Part shown: one piece after another, positions 44,028 to 52,572 of the stretch
How the letters are laid out: the number at the start of each line of letters is the position of its first letter
Numbering within the stretch: the first letter of the stretch is position 1
Assembly (NCBI GenBank): GCA_040506895.1
Contig: JBEVVY010000001.1
Coordinates: 1,612,001-1,676,000, forward strand
Length of the DNA stretch: 64,000 nt
Reading direction: 5' to 3'
Origin: Sedimenticola_A sp040506895
GTDB lineage: Bacteria > Pseudomonadota > Gammaproteobacteria > Chromatiales > Chromatiaceae
Position numbers and translations under genes: made by a program
Notes under the pieces: model-generated
What the model saw: only the letters and a program-made list of their open reading frames with translations
The model's database searches: none
What the model was told of the DNA's origin: nothing

Positions 44028-46043
44028 TCAAGGGTGTTTTTTCTCTGCCAACAGTTGATGAATCATCTGCTCGGCCTCGCCCTCGTTCAACAGTCCTGAC
44101 TTTGCTTGCTGTTCAATGTTTTGTATCTGCGCATTCAATGAGAGCTGCTGCACCATGTAGCGCTGCTGTCCATCAGCCACACCGGGAAAAAGCTCCTCAA
44201 TTGTGGCGATCTTTTTTTTTGCCTCCTCATGCCAGCCAAGGTAGATCTTGAGTACATCCTGCCTGACTGCCGCGGTTGTTTGATCAAGTTCCATCAATGA
44301 TTCGAGCGTCTTCATCGCATGACCACTGCTCAGCCTTCTTGCCCATGCCGACAGATAATCCTGGGCGGCAAATTTCTCTCGGGGAGATGCGATAGGCAGG
44401 CTTGCCACGATGCGCTGCCAGAATGCAGGAATTCTTTTCAACAGCTCAAATTCCGGCCTGGGATAGTCATGACGCAGTGCTTCTATCTGATCCGTGAGAC
44501 TGCGACGCAGCTGAATATAGTTTTTCGATGGCAGCAAACCCTGGTCGAAAAGCTTGTAAATGTAGGTTACCTCCAGTGACAGACCACGCATGAGGAATCG
44601 CTGCCACTCCCCGACCGGCCCCTCTTCTTCGCTGCGCCAGTGACTCAGCTGTTTCTGCAGGCTGGTCGTCTCCTCGTCCAGGCTCTTTGTATATTCTGCG
44701 GGGGCTCCCGTGTGTGCAAAGGGGGTATCAGCCAGGTCCACCAACTGCCTTTTTGCACTCTTCTTCGCAGACAACCAGCTTTCCGCCTGGGCAATTTTTT
44801 CGGGTGCCTCCGGGATGTCGAGTTTCAGCGAGTGTGCAAGCCTGCCGATGCTCAACCCCTGAACAATAATGGTGAAGAGCACTGCAACCAGGGCGATCGA
44901 AAGCAGGTGAGCACCACCGATCATGCTCGACAGGCCCATCGCAAGAGCCAGTGTCACGGCGCCCCGTAGCCCACCCCAGTTCAGGATGTGCCGATACGCC
45001 ATACGCACCTTGCGGGGATGTCGTCGCAGGCGTCCCGCAACCGGCATCAGGCCGTAAATCATGACACTCCTCGATAACAGCATCCCTAAAATGACAACTG
45101 CCGCAACATCGAGCCCATCCAGCAAGAGTTCCGGTTTGCTGACCAGGCCCACCATCAAGAAGATCAGGATAGTTGCGACATAGGAGAGGAAACTCCATAA
45201 GCTGCCGAGATATTGCTCCACTCGATGGGGAATCGGCAAAGGCCGTTCTTTCGCCAGGACCAAGCCGGCAACGGCCGTCGAGATAATGCCACTGGTATGA
45301 AACAGGTACTCTGCACTCAGGTAACTGCCATACGCCAGCATCAGTGTCAGCGTGATTCCGAAAAATTGATCCTGGCGCAGGCGCACCAATAACCAATAGG
45401 CAAGCCGACCGAAAACCCAGCCGTTGACAACGCCACCGATCATCGCCCCCAGGAAGTGCAATGAACCGTCAATAAGCATGTGTTGCCAGGCAATACCGGT
45501 TCCCAGTGCCACCATCACAATCTTGGTCAGGACAATGGTGGTCGCGTCATTGAAAAGACTCTCACACTCCACCAGTAAATTGAGATCCTTCGGGGTGCCG
45601 AGTCGCCGGAACTCAGCGATTACAGCAGCCGGGTCAGTGGCACTCAGAATAATGCCGAGCAGCAGTGCCAATCCCCAGTCGAGGCTGGTCAGCAGACCGA
45701 CAACAAGCGTGATTATCCCTGCAGAAATGAGTAGACCGGGGACAGCCAGGTAGAGAATTGCCTTGTAGTTGTCGAGCAACCGGTCAGTGTCGAGGCTTGC
45801 AGCGGTCTCGAAAACCAGGGTGGGCAGAAGGATCACCATGATCAGTTCTATGAAGACAGAACTCTCCGTCAATGCGCTCCAGGGAACCTCCCAATGGGTC
45901 GAGGTCAATCCCAGCCCCATGCCCACAACAACCAGCAGGACAGGGAATGGCACCCGAGATCGCTCTGCCACAGGCTTGACCAAGGCCGCTATCAGCAGCA
46001 GAACCAGGAGAGAAAGGGTGGCAGAAACGAAGGGGTTATCCAT
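44028..46043 (-). CDS. CPA1-family sodium/proton antiporter with long cytosolic tail
   Basis: A 671-residue inner-membrane antiporter. About twelve helices in residues 1-400 include GIILSATDPAAVIAEFRRLG, the antiporter Asp in ECESLFNDATTIV, and HILNWGGLRGAVTLALA, all CPA1/NhaP signatures. The last 270 residues form a helical cytosolic tail (for example IEQQAKSGLLNEGEAEQMIHQL), longer than that of NhaP1 and perhaps regulatory. The ATG at 46043 is chosen; it lies inside a 17-bp palindrome (46040-46056). Na+/H+ or K+/H+ selectivity cannot be told. Confidence 0.9.
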   Translation of the reverse strand: MDNPFVSATLSLLVLLLIAALVKPVAERSRVPFPVLLVVVGMGLGLTSTHWEVPWSALTESSVFIELIMVILLPTLVFETAASLDTDRLLDNYKAILYLAVPGLLISAGIITLVVGLLTSLDWGLALLLGIILSATDPAAVIAEFRRLGTPKDLNLLVECESLFNDATTIVLTKIVMVALGTGIAWQHMLIDGSLHFLGAMIGGVVNGWVFGRLAYWLLVRLRQDQFFGITLTLMLAYGSYLSAEYLFHTSGIISTAVAGLVLAKERPLPIPHRVEQYLGSLWSFLSYVATILIFLMVGLVSKPELLLDGLDVAAVVILGMLLSRSVMIYGLMPVAGRLRRHPRKVRMAYRHILNWGGLRGAVTLALAMGLSSMIGGAHLLSIALVAVLFTIIVQGLSIGRLAHSLKLDIPEAPEKIAQAESWLSAKKSAKRQLVDLADTPFAHTGAPAEYTKSLDEETTSLQKQLSHWRSEEEGPVGEWQRFLMRGLSLEVTYIYKLFDQGLLPSKNYIQLRRSLTDQIEALRHDYPRPEFELLKRIPAFWQRIVASLPIASPREKFAAQDYLSAWARRLSSGHAMKTLESLMELDQTTAAVRQDVLKIYLGWHEEAKKKIATIEELFPGVADGQQRYMVQQLSLNAQIQNIEQQAKSGLLNEGEAEQMIHQLLAEKKHP

Positions 46044-46056
46044 ACTGTCAGTATGG
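46040..46056. promoter_or_regulatory. 17-bp palindrome over the antiporter start codon
   Basis: CCATACTGTCAGTATGG is a perfect 8-bp inverted repeat around one base. It covers the ATG of the antiporter and could be an operator or a translation-blocking hairpin. Confidence 0.35.
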
Positions 46057-46188
46057 CTCAATATGGATAAAGCCCCATTGGATCGGAAGTCAAAATATTT
46101 CGGATACTGAACTCAGTTTGACCATCCAAAAATCAATAAGTTCAACTTAAGTCATTGATATATAGCATGATATTGGCTTTTATTACAC

Positions 46189-46217
46189 CTTGAAAACAAC
46201 TCTTCCAGTCGCTATAT
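46189..46217 (+). promoter_or_regulatory. Sigma-32-like heat-shock promoter of hsp20
   Basis: CTTGAAA at 46189-46195 matches the sigma-32 -35 consensus exactly. A 14-base spacer leads to CGCTATAT at 46210-46217, a partial match to CCCCATnT. It is about 40 bases upstream of the hsp20 start. Confidence 0.55.
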
Positions 46218-46255
46218 AGAAATCGGAACCAGGTGGAACCCTAAGGAGAACAGCC

Positions 46256-46741
46256 ATGACCAAGACTAAAGAGAAAAAGGGTCAAGTTGTTCCGCGTGTT
46301 TCACGGAGCTTGACCCCCTTTGAAGAGATGGATCGCCTTTTCAACCAGCTTTGGGACGGTGGCATGCTGAAACCCTTCGGCTCGCGTTGGCCGATGTGGG
46401 GTGAGTTCTCAGACATCGAAGAGCGTTTCCCCAAGGTCGACATCATCGACCGCGAGGATGAAGTGCTGGTAAGGGCAGAACTCCCCGGCATGAACAAAGA
46501 GGACCTCGATATCTCCCTCTCCGACGAGTACCTGACCATCAAGGCAGAGACACACCAGGAGAAAAAGGAGGAAGGTGAGTATTACCGTTCCGAAATCCAT
46601 CACGGCAGTTTCACGAGAACGGTTCACCTGCCGGCCCAGGTCGATGGCACCAAGGCAACGGCCTCCTTTGACGAGGGTATGCTCGAGGTAACCATACCCA
46701 AAGCCGTACAGAGAAAATCGCACAAGATCGAGATCAACTGA
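46256..46741 (+). CDS. Hsp20-family small heat-shock protein
   Basis: A 161-residue ATP-independent holdase. The alpha-crystallin domain spans about residues 58-155: FPKVDIIDREDEVLVRAELPG, MNKEDLDISLSDEYLTIKAE, YRSEIHHGSFTRTVHLP and ASFDEGMLEVTIPK. The C-terminal anchor is short (SHKIEIN), lacking a clear I-x-I/V beyond IEI. The ATG at 46256 has AAGGAG 7 bases upstream. A sigma-32-like promoter is upstream and a terminator downstream, so it is a single heat-responsive unit. Confidence 0.94.
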   Translation: MTKTKEKKGQVVPRVSRSLTPFEEMDRLFNQLWDGGMLKPFGSRWPMWGEFSDIEERFPKVDIIDREDEVLVRAELPGMNKEDLDISLSDEYLTIKAETHQEKKEEGEYYRSEIHHGSFTRTVHLPAQVDGTKATASFDEGMLEVTIPKAVQRKSHKIEIN

Positions 46742-46779
46742 TCGACACTTGCTCCACTAGCGAGTGGCTTTGATTATTC

Positions 46780-46806
46780 CACCCCACTGCCGTGGGGTGT
46801 CTTTTG
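46780..46806 (+). terminator. Terminator of hsp20
   Basis: Perfect 8-bp stem CACCCCAC (46780-46787) with GTGGGGTG (46792-46799), loop TGCC, followed by TCTTTT. Confidence 0.85.
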
Positions 46807-46857
46807 TGGAAAAGCCCCTATCTTCTATCATTGAGAGGGAAAATTGACGGTGTCTAC

Positions 46858-47823
46858 ATGGACCAGGAAACAGCCACAAGGCACAAACTGCGGAATCTCG
46901 GCCAAACTCTGCTGCTGATCGGCGGCATGTCGCTGCTGCTGGCCATGTGCAGCGAATTGCTGTTTGGTGGAGGCGTCTGGCTCTGGGTTTTTGTCGGAGT
47001 CGCCATCATCATGTTCACCCTTCCCGACGTATCGCCTCGCTGGCTTCTGAGAATGTACCAGGCCCGCCCCCTGTATTTCGAGCAGGCGCCGCAGATCGTT
47101 CTGTTGTCCCAGGAACTGGCAAAGCGTGCCGGCCTTGATCGCACCCCCAGTCTCTACTGGATCCCCAGCCGTACCGTAAACGCATTTTCCGTTGGCAGTA
47201 AAGACGATGCAGCGGTTGCCGTGACCGACGGGCTACTGCAGTTGCTCTCACCAAGGGAACTGGCAGGCGTTCTAGCGCACGAGATCTCCCATGTCACCAA
47301 CAATGACATGCGCCTGATGGGACTGGCCGATGTCATCAGCCGAATGACCCACATGATGTCGATCATCGGATTGTTCCTGGTCCTGCTGTCACTCCCGCTC
47401 ATGCTGTTGGGAATCGCCTCCATCTCTCTCCTGGCCGTTCTGTTGCTGATCGCCGCACCCACCCTGAGCGCCCTGTTACAGCTGGGTCTCTCCAGGATCA
47501 GGGAGTTCGATGCTGACCTGGAGGCAGCACGCATCACAGGGGACCCCGAGGGGCTGGCATCCGCGCTAGGAAAAATCGAGCAGCGCCATGGCAGCCTGTG
47601 GCAACAGATTCTGTTTCCGGGTTACCGGGATCCTGAGCCGTCACTTCTGAGAACCCATCCGGATACCGGCGAGCGGATTCAGCGATTACTGGTGCTGAAA
47701 GGAGAGCAGAGAAGGTTGGGGGAGCCTTTGACCCGCCTCTACTCCAACCCGCAAGTCCTGCCCAATAGTTACCGTGTAGTACGCAGACCACGCCACAGAA
47801 TCATCTTTGGTGTTTGGCGCTAA
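46858..47823 (+). CDS. HtpX-like M48 membrane metalloprotease
   Basis: A 321-residue inner-membrane zinc protease. Two membrane helices at the N-terminus (LLLIGGMSLLLAMCSEL and WLWVFVGVAIIMF), zinc motif LAHEISHVTNND with His141, Glu142 and His145, a further hydrophobic pair (MMSIIGLFLVLLSLPLMLLGI and LLAVLLLIAAPTLSALL) and third-ligand region REFDADLEAARI. M48 proteases of this type degrade damaged membrane proteins. It is 117 bases after hsp20, with the hsp20 terminator between. The ATG at 46858 is chosen over one at 46792 which overlaps the terminator. Confidence 0.9.
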   Translation: MDQETATRHKLRNLGQTLLLIGGMSLLLAMCSELLFGGGVWLWVFVGVAIIMFTLPDVSPRWLLRMYQARPLYFEQAPQIVLLSQELAKRAGLDRTPSLYWIPSRTVNAFSVGSKDDAAVAVTDGLLQLLSPRELAGVLAHEISHVTNNDMRLMGLADVISRMTHMMSIIGLFLVLLSLPLMLLGIASISLLAVLLLIAAPTLSALLQLGLSRIREFDADLEAARITGDPEGLASALGKIEQRHGSLWQQILFPGYRDPEPSLLRTHPDTGERIQRLLVLKGEQRRLGEPLTRLYSNPQVLPNSYRVVRRPRHRIIFGVWR

Positions 47824-48029
47824 GGATGATTTCTATTTGTCTTTGGACTTCCGTTTCTGGCCGATTCAGATATTTGTTTGAGAATTGGGATTGACGTAGG
47901 AACTCTGCGGGTACCAGTGAGTATCAACGAGCGGGATAACCAGATACCCATTGATCAGAACAGGTAAGCCAGGCCGTTTTACACGCCATGATCACGAACA
48001 GGTCCGCCCCTAAGAAAGAGCTGGACATC

Positions 48030-49262
48030 CTATTCGAGCTTGAGACCGATCATCAGGTCCATCACGTTGGTGCCTGTCGGCCCCGTGCTGACCAGGTCGC
48101 CACTCGCTTCCAGAAGGGATCCTGAATCTGCCCGGGCGAGACACTCCCCGGCGTCGAACCCCTGCTGGCGCCCCCTGCCCAGGGTGCCGCCATCCACCAG
48201 CCCGCCGGCATCCTCTCCGGGGCCATCTGTACCGTCGCTACCGCAGGAGAGAAAGCAGATATCCTTTGATCCCTCGATCACCGTGGCGGCCGAGAGGGCC
48301 AGGTGCTGGTTGCGCCCACCCCGGCCCGGTTTTTCCGGCAGTATCACGGTGGGCTCCCCGCCCCAGATATAGACCCCGGGCAGGGCATCCAGCAGTTCCA
48401 GTGCCAGGCGCCTGCCGCTGTTGGCCGCGTCGGCGCTGATGAAGGCGTGACTGACCCGTGTCTCGTAACCGAGCGCCCTGGCTTTCTCTGCAGCCGCCTC
48501 CCGGGCCTTTTTCAGATTGGCCACAATCTCGAGGCTGACATCGATACCTGGTTCGCTGGCTCCTTCCGGAACCTGCCCAAGCAGTTGCTCCACCCACTCC
48601 GGCAGAGCGGGCATCACGCTCTCTTCCCGCTCCCCGGCCACCAACAGACCCGAGCCGATAATGGCCGGATCGTCTCCGGGCACATCGGAGATTAGCAGAC
48701 CCACCACCTTCCGTCGGCCGAGATAGCGCAGCAGGCCTCCCCCCTTGACCAGGGAGATCCGCTTGCGGATGCGGTTGATGGCGGTGATGGAGAGACCGCT
48801 GGAGAGCAGCCACTCATTGAGCCTGGCAAGCTGTTCACCCTCCACCCCGGGGGGCAGGAGTTCCACCAAGCTGGAGGTGCCACCGGAGATAAGGAACAGC
48901 AACTGCCTCTCTTCGGGCAGTTCCTCCAGGTAATCCACCATCCGACGCCCCGCCTCGAGGCTCGCCCCGTCAGGCACCGGGTGGCTGCTTTCGATCCCCT
49001 GAAACCGGCTGCCGGCGAGCCACTGCGGATCCAGGTGCCCCCACTTGGTGATGACCAGGCCGTCCAGCAGTCTCTCTCCGAGGACCTCCTCGGCGCCCCT
49101 GGCCATGGCCTCCGCCGCCTTGCCCACGGCCACCAGGGACCACTCCCCCTCCAGGGGTGAAGCCTGCAGGTGATCGCTGACCGCCCTGCGTCCGCCCACC
49201 GCCTCCACGGCGGCCTCGAAGATTTCGAGCAGGTCGGCACGCCCCTTTTCAATACTCCGCAT
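48030..49262 (-). CDS. Glycerate 2-kinase (MOFRL/DUF4147 family)
   Basis: A 410-residue protein of the GckA/TtuD family that phosphorylates glycerate at position 2. The N-terminal DUF4147 domain has VAVGKAAEAMARGA, LFLISGGTSSLVELLP and INRIRKRISLVKGG; the C-terminal MOFRL domain has YIWGGEPTVILPE, GRGGRNQHLALSAA and LSCGSDGTDGPGEDAGG. It links glyoxylate or tartronate degradation to glycolysis. ATG at 49262 has GAGAGG upstream; an upstream TTG is less likely. It is divergent from the MotA-like gene, with about 100 bases between. Confidence 0.93.
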   Translation of the reverse strand: MRSIEKGRADLLEIFEAAVEAVGGRRAVSDHLQASPLEGEWSLVAVGKAAEAMARGAEEVLGERLLDGLVITKWGHLDPQWLAGSRFQGIESSHPVPDGASLEAGRRMVDYLEELPEERQLLFLISGGTSSLVELLPPGVEGEQLARLNEWLLSSGLSITAINRIRKRISLVKGGGLLRYLGRRKVVGLLISDVPGDDPAIIGSGLLVAGEREESVMPALPEWVEQLLGQVPEGASEPGIDVSLEIVANLKKAREAAAEKARALGYETRVSHAFISADAANSGRRLALELLDALPGVYIWGGEPTVILPEKPGRGGRNQHLALSAATVIEGSKDICFLSCGSDGTDGPGEDAGGLVDGGTLGRGRQQGFDAGECLARADSGSLLEASGDLVSTGPTGTNVMDLMIGLKLE

Positions 49263-49363
49263 CGGATAAAGCCTCTCTATCAACCTGAATACTCATTTTA
49301 ATCGTACCCCAATATAAATGTGATAAGCTGATCAGCTGTTGCGCACTCCACAGGGGAACGGTT

Positions 49364-50329
49364 TTGGAAAGCATACAGTTTCGTAGCAATCTCAGCAGAA
49401 AAGTGCTGGTGCGAATGATCATCATCGCGGCACTCTCCGCTGCCTTACTGGTCTGGAAACTCGATTTTATCAACGACGTCTATTTCCGGGACCAGCTGAC
49501 CGCCACCGGCCTGATCATCAACGGCTCGATCCTGGCGCTGTTCGTACTGGGTATCGTCAAGATCATCTGGATCCTTCTCGCCTATGGCAAGGAGGAGCGC
49601 AACATGAAGCGTTTCGTGGAGAATCTCGAGGATAACGCCAACCCCCTGACCGACGTGAACGAGAAGAGCATCATCTCCCACCGCTTCCGCACCATGGAGA
49701 CCCTGCACCAGTCCAACACCCCGGTCAACCACAACGCCCTGGCCTCCACCCTGGTGGCCTCGGAGAGCACGCGCAACAGTTTTCCCAAGTTCATCAACAA
49801 CATCCTGATCCTGACCGGCGTGTTCGGCACCATCGTGTCGCTCTCCATCGCCCTGATCGGCGCCTCCGACCTGCTGGCCTCTGCGGTCAACGTGGATGGC
49901 ATGGGCCTGGTGGTTCACGGTATGTCCACCGCCCTTTCCACCACCATCACCGCCATCGTCTGTTACATCTACTTCGGTTACTTCTACCTGAAACTTACCG
50001 ATGTGCAGACCAACCTGGTGAGCGCCGTGGAGCAGGTGACCAACAACTACCTGCTGCCCCGCTTCCAGGTACAGACCGAGAGCATCCTCTACGAATTCAC
50101 CGGCCTGATCCGCTCCCTGCAGGGGCTGGTCAACCAGATGGAGGGCTCCCAGGAGTCCTACAACCAGCTGGCGGACGAGATGAAGAAGTCCCAGCAGGCG
50201 TTCGAGGACCTCGAGAACCGCATCGGCTCCGCCCTGGTGGAGATCTACAAGACCAAGATCCAGCCGGTGGCAGACGATATGAACGACATCAAGAAGCTGC
50301 TCAAGATCGGCTTCCGCCTGCCGGAATAA
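49364..50329 (+). CDS. MotA/TolQ/ExbB-family proton channel subunit, unknown system
   Basis: A 321-residue inner-membrane protein with four helices: two near the N-terminus (VRMIIIAALSAALLVW and LIINGSILALFVLGIVKIIWIL), a cytosolic segment, then the channel helices NNILILTGVFGTIVSLSIAL and GMSTALSTTITAIVCYIYFGYFY. The G-T...and STALSTT motifs are those of MotA/TolQ/ExbB stators. A helical cytosolic tail of about 115 residues follows (VEIYKTKIQPVADDMNDIKKLL). The start is a TTG at 49364 preceded by AGGGGA. The gene is 3 bases upstream of its partner. The system is unknown; it is not flagellar, Tol or TonB by gene content. Confidence 0.82.
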   Translation: MESIQFRSNLSRKVLVRMIIIAALSAALLVWKLDFINDVYFRDQLTATGLIINGSILALFVLGIVKIIWILLAYGKEERNMKRFVENLEDNANPLTDVNEKSIISHRFRTMETLHQSNTPVNHNALASTLVASESTRNSFPKFINNILILTGVFGTIVSLSIALIGASDLLASAVNVDGMGLVVHGMSTALSTTITAIVCYIYFGYFYLKLTDVQTNLVSAVEQVTNNYLLPRFQVQTESILYEFTGLIRSLQGLVNQMEGSQESYNQLADEMKKSQQAFEDLENRIGSALVEIYKTKIQPVADDMNDIKKLLKIGFRLPE

Positions 50330-50332
50330 GCC

Positions 50333-51400
50333 ATGCTACCCAACAGCAGCTTCACCGATCTGCGCCTCAACCGGCAGGACGGTCAGAACCAGGAGAGCTT
50401 CTGGCCCTCGTTCACCGACATCATGACGGTGATCGTGATGATCTTCATGATCGCCATGGTGATCCTGCTGCTGCGTAATATCGAACTGGTGAACCAGCTG
50501 CGCGCCACCATGGCGGCCGAGCGCTCGGCCATGGAGCTGGCCCGCACCACCGGCGAGGAGAAGGAGAGCCTGGCCCTGAAGCTGATCGACACCGAGAACA
50601 AGCTGTCGATGCTGCAGATCAAGATGATGCGCCTGGAAGAGATGCGCCAGCAGCAGGATGCCACCATCGGCAACCAGGACGTGGAGATCTCCAGGCTGAT
50701 CGCCGAAAAAGAGGACCTCACCCTGCACCGGGACCAGCTGGCGGCGGAGAACTATACACTGGGTGAAAAGCTGAAGCGCTCACAGACACAGATCAACACC
50801 CTGCAGCAGAATTACAACACCATCCAGCAGAACTACAACATCACCCAGCAGCAGCTGACAGAGTCTCAGCAGCTGCTGGCGGAGACACAGACGACCCTGA
50901 GCGGCATGAAGGCCCAGGTCGAGGCGATCCAGCAACAGCTGGCCAGCCTGCAGGATCGCTACACCATCCAGTCGGAAGAGCTGCAGCAGGAGAAGAGCAC
51001 GGGACGCCAGACCGTTCTCGAGCTGAGCTCCCTGCGCGGCGAGTATCGTGAGCTGAAGATCAAGTATGACAAGCTGGTGCGCCCGGCCCGTTCGCCGGAA
51101 GGCCGCTACCTGGTCGAGGTACGCTACAGCAAGGTGGACGGACAGTTTCTCATCGACGCCAAGACCCAGGACGAGGCGGGTTTCAGCCGCATCTCCCAGC
51201 AGGTCCTGGAGCAGAAGCTGAGCCAGTTGAAGGCGGTACAGAGCGACGGTCTTTATATCAAGGTGATCTTCCCCGAGAACAGCGGTCTCTCGTTCAACGA
51301 GGCGTGGAGCTTCACCAACAACCTGCACAACAGCTTCGACTACTACTACCAGGATGACGCACCCGGGATGATCCCGCTGCCGGCGGAGATCAGCCAGTAG
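50333..51400 (+). CDS. MotB-like membrane protein with long coiled coil, partner of the MotA-like protein
   Basis: A 355-residue protein with one N-terminal membrane helix preceded by SFWPSFTDIMTVIVMIFMI, the MotB/ExbD-like signature with the proton-carrying Asp at residue 29. A long Gln/Glu-rich coiled coil (about 55-255, including the repeated TLQQNYNTIQQNYNITQQQL segment) leads to a globular C-terminal domain of about 95 residues (VEVRYSKVDGQFLID... FDYYYQDD). No OmpA-like peptidoglycan-binding domain is present, unlike MotB, Pal or ZorB. It should form a 5:2-type stator with the preceding gene and project the coiled coil into the periplasm (inference). A weak hairpin follows. Confidence 0.82.
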   Translation: MLPNSSFTDLRLNRQDGQNQESFWPSFTDIMTVIVMIFMIAMVILLLRNIELVNQLRATMAAERSAMELARTTGEEKESLALKLIDTENKLSMLQIKMMRLEEMRQQQDATIGNQDVEISRLIAEKEDLTLHRDQLAAENYTLGEKLKRSQTQINTLQQNYNTIQQNYNITQQQLTESQQLLAETQTTLSGMKAQVEAIQQQLASLQDRYTIQSEELQQEKSTGRQTVLELSSLRGEYRELKIKYDKLVRPARSPEGRYLVEVRYSKVDGQFLIDAKTQDEAGFSRISQQVLEQKLSQLKAVQSDGLYIKVIFPENSGLSFNEAWSFTNNLHNSFDYYYQDDAPGMIPLPAEISQ

Positions 51401-51477
51401 CAGTCAAACACCTGCCAATAAAAAAGGGCGCCGATGGCGCCTTCAGGTCAACGTAACGCATTGGAACCGACAATACT

Positions 51478-51548
51478 CGTCATTCCGGCGTATGCCGGAA
51501 TCCATAAATCACTGGAAATACTGGACCCCGACCTTCGCCGGGGTGACG
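51478..51548. repeat. Dispersed intergenic inverted-repeat element, copy 2
   Basis: Starts CGTCATTCCGGCGTATGCCGGAATCC-type hairpin and ends ACCCCG.CCTTCGCCGGGGTGACG. It is the same family as 13988-14069, but its right hairpin has the CCCCG...CGGGG variant. Confidence 0.8.
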
Positions 51549-51616
51549 GGTTATCAATTTCGCGGGGCGTTGAACAAAGCCATTCCCCCCGATCAAAAAT
51601 TGATTTCCAGGCAAAC

Positions 51617-51655
51617 AAAAACCCCGCAGCCAAATCATTGGCTCGCGGGGTTTTT
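51617..51655. terminator. Bidirectional terminator
   Basis: A stem of 16 bp with one bulge (51617-51632 with 51639-51655) has five As on its left and five Ts on its right, so it can stop transcription from both directions: the MotB-like gene on plus and the cytochrome gene on minus. Confidence 0.85.
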
Positions 51656-51687
51656 CAGGCTTGCAGAACGCCTAAGCCGATGGCGCT

Positions 51688-52365
51688 CTATTTCAGGCTC
51701 GCCAGGTAGGTGGCCACCGCCTCCATATCCTCGTCACTCAACTTGAGTGCCACGCCGGACATCCAGGGGTTGGTCCTGCGGCCGGTACGGTCGCGGAACT
51801 CCTTGAGCATCTTCACCACGTAGTCGAAGCGCTGTCCCGCCAGGCGGGCGTAGCCCTCCTGGCCCTTGCCATCGTCTCCGTGGCAGCTGCTGCAGGTCTC
51901 CCTGTAGAGCGTTCTGCCCTGGGTCATCAACTCGAGCTTGCCTCCACCGGAAGCCTTCATCTCCATGCTGGAGTAGTAGAGGGAGATCTTGATCTTGTCC
52001 TCTTCGCTGAAGGACTTGGCCAGGGCGCTCATGAAAAAGTCGTTGCGACGGCCATCACCGAAACGTTTGAACTGGTCGACCAGGTAGACGGGGTTCTGCC
52101 CCGCAAGGTTCGGCACCAGCTCCTTGACCGCGATGCCGTCAACGCCATGGCAGGTCTTGCACAGGACCGTCCGGTCACGCCCCTCTTTCTGCATCTTCTC
52201 GAGGCCGCCCTCCTCGCTCTTCATCTGCTCGATGCGCGATTCCAGTCGCTTCCTGAGTTCCATTATCTCCCGAGTCTCTGGTGTCTCGGAACTTTGAGCC
52301 CATACAGCGGTACAGAGCACTCCGGATGCAATAAACACCGCTGCTGCTTTCTGGAAAAAACGCAT
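51688..52365 (-). CDS. Periplasmic diheme cytochrome c (c4/c553-like)
   Basis: A 225-residue exported cytochrome. Signal peptide (MRFFQKAAAVFIASGVLCTAVWA), then an unusual charged helical segment of about 45 residues (ELRKRLESRIEQMKSEEGG), and two class I heme domains with CKTCH and CSSCH motifs. Likely axial Mets are in DFFMSALA and NPWMSGVA. Order and spacing resemble cytochrome c4, an electron donor to terminal oxidases. It probably carries electrons in the periplasm. Its terminator is the bidirectional one at 51617. Confidence 0.92.
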   Translation of the reverse strand: MRFFQKAAAVFIASGVLCTAVWAQSSETPETREIMELRKRLESRIEQMKSEEGGLEKMQKEGRDRTVLCKTCHGVDGIAVKELVPNLAGQNPVYLVDQFKRFGDGRRNDFFMSALAKSFSEEDKIKISLYYSSMEMKASGGGKLELMTQGRTLYRETCSSCHGDDGKGQEGYARLAGQRFDYVVKMLKEFRDRTGRRTNPWMSGVALKLSDEDMEAVATYLASLK

Positions 52366-52572
52366 AAATCCCCCCTTCGGATCTATTTCTGCTTCTGCTT
52401 TACCGGGTCAGCCGTTCCAACTATCGGCGTTTCAACTTCCATGTAACCCTTAAATGACTTATTCCAACACTGAAATGACCGTGTCACAAGTGATCGGCAT
52501 GAATTATGCCGACTTTAATGATTTTTAACCTTTTTTTCCGATAAAGCGGGTAAAAATGTGCACCGGTTCCGC

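Noticed and set aside
49364..51400. Zorya anti-phage system
   Set aside because: The pair resembles ZorA/ZorB only in the channel helices; the MotB-like protein lacks the OmpA domain, and no zorC, zorD or zorE is adjacent.
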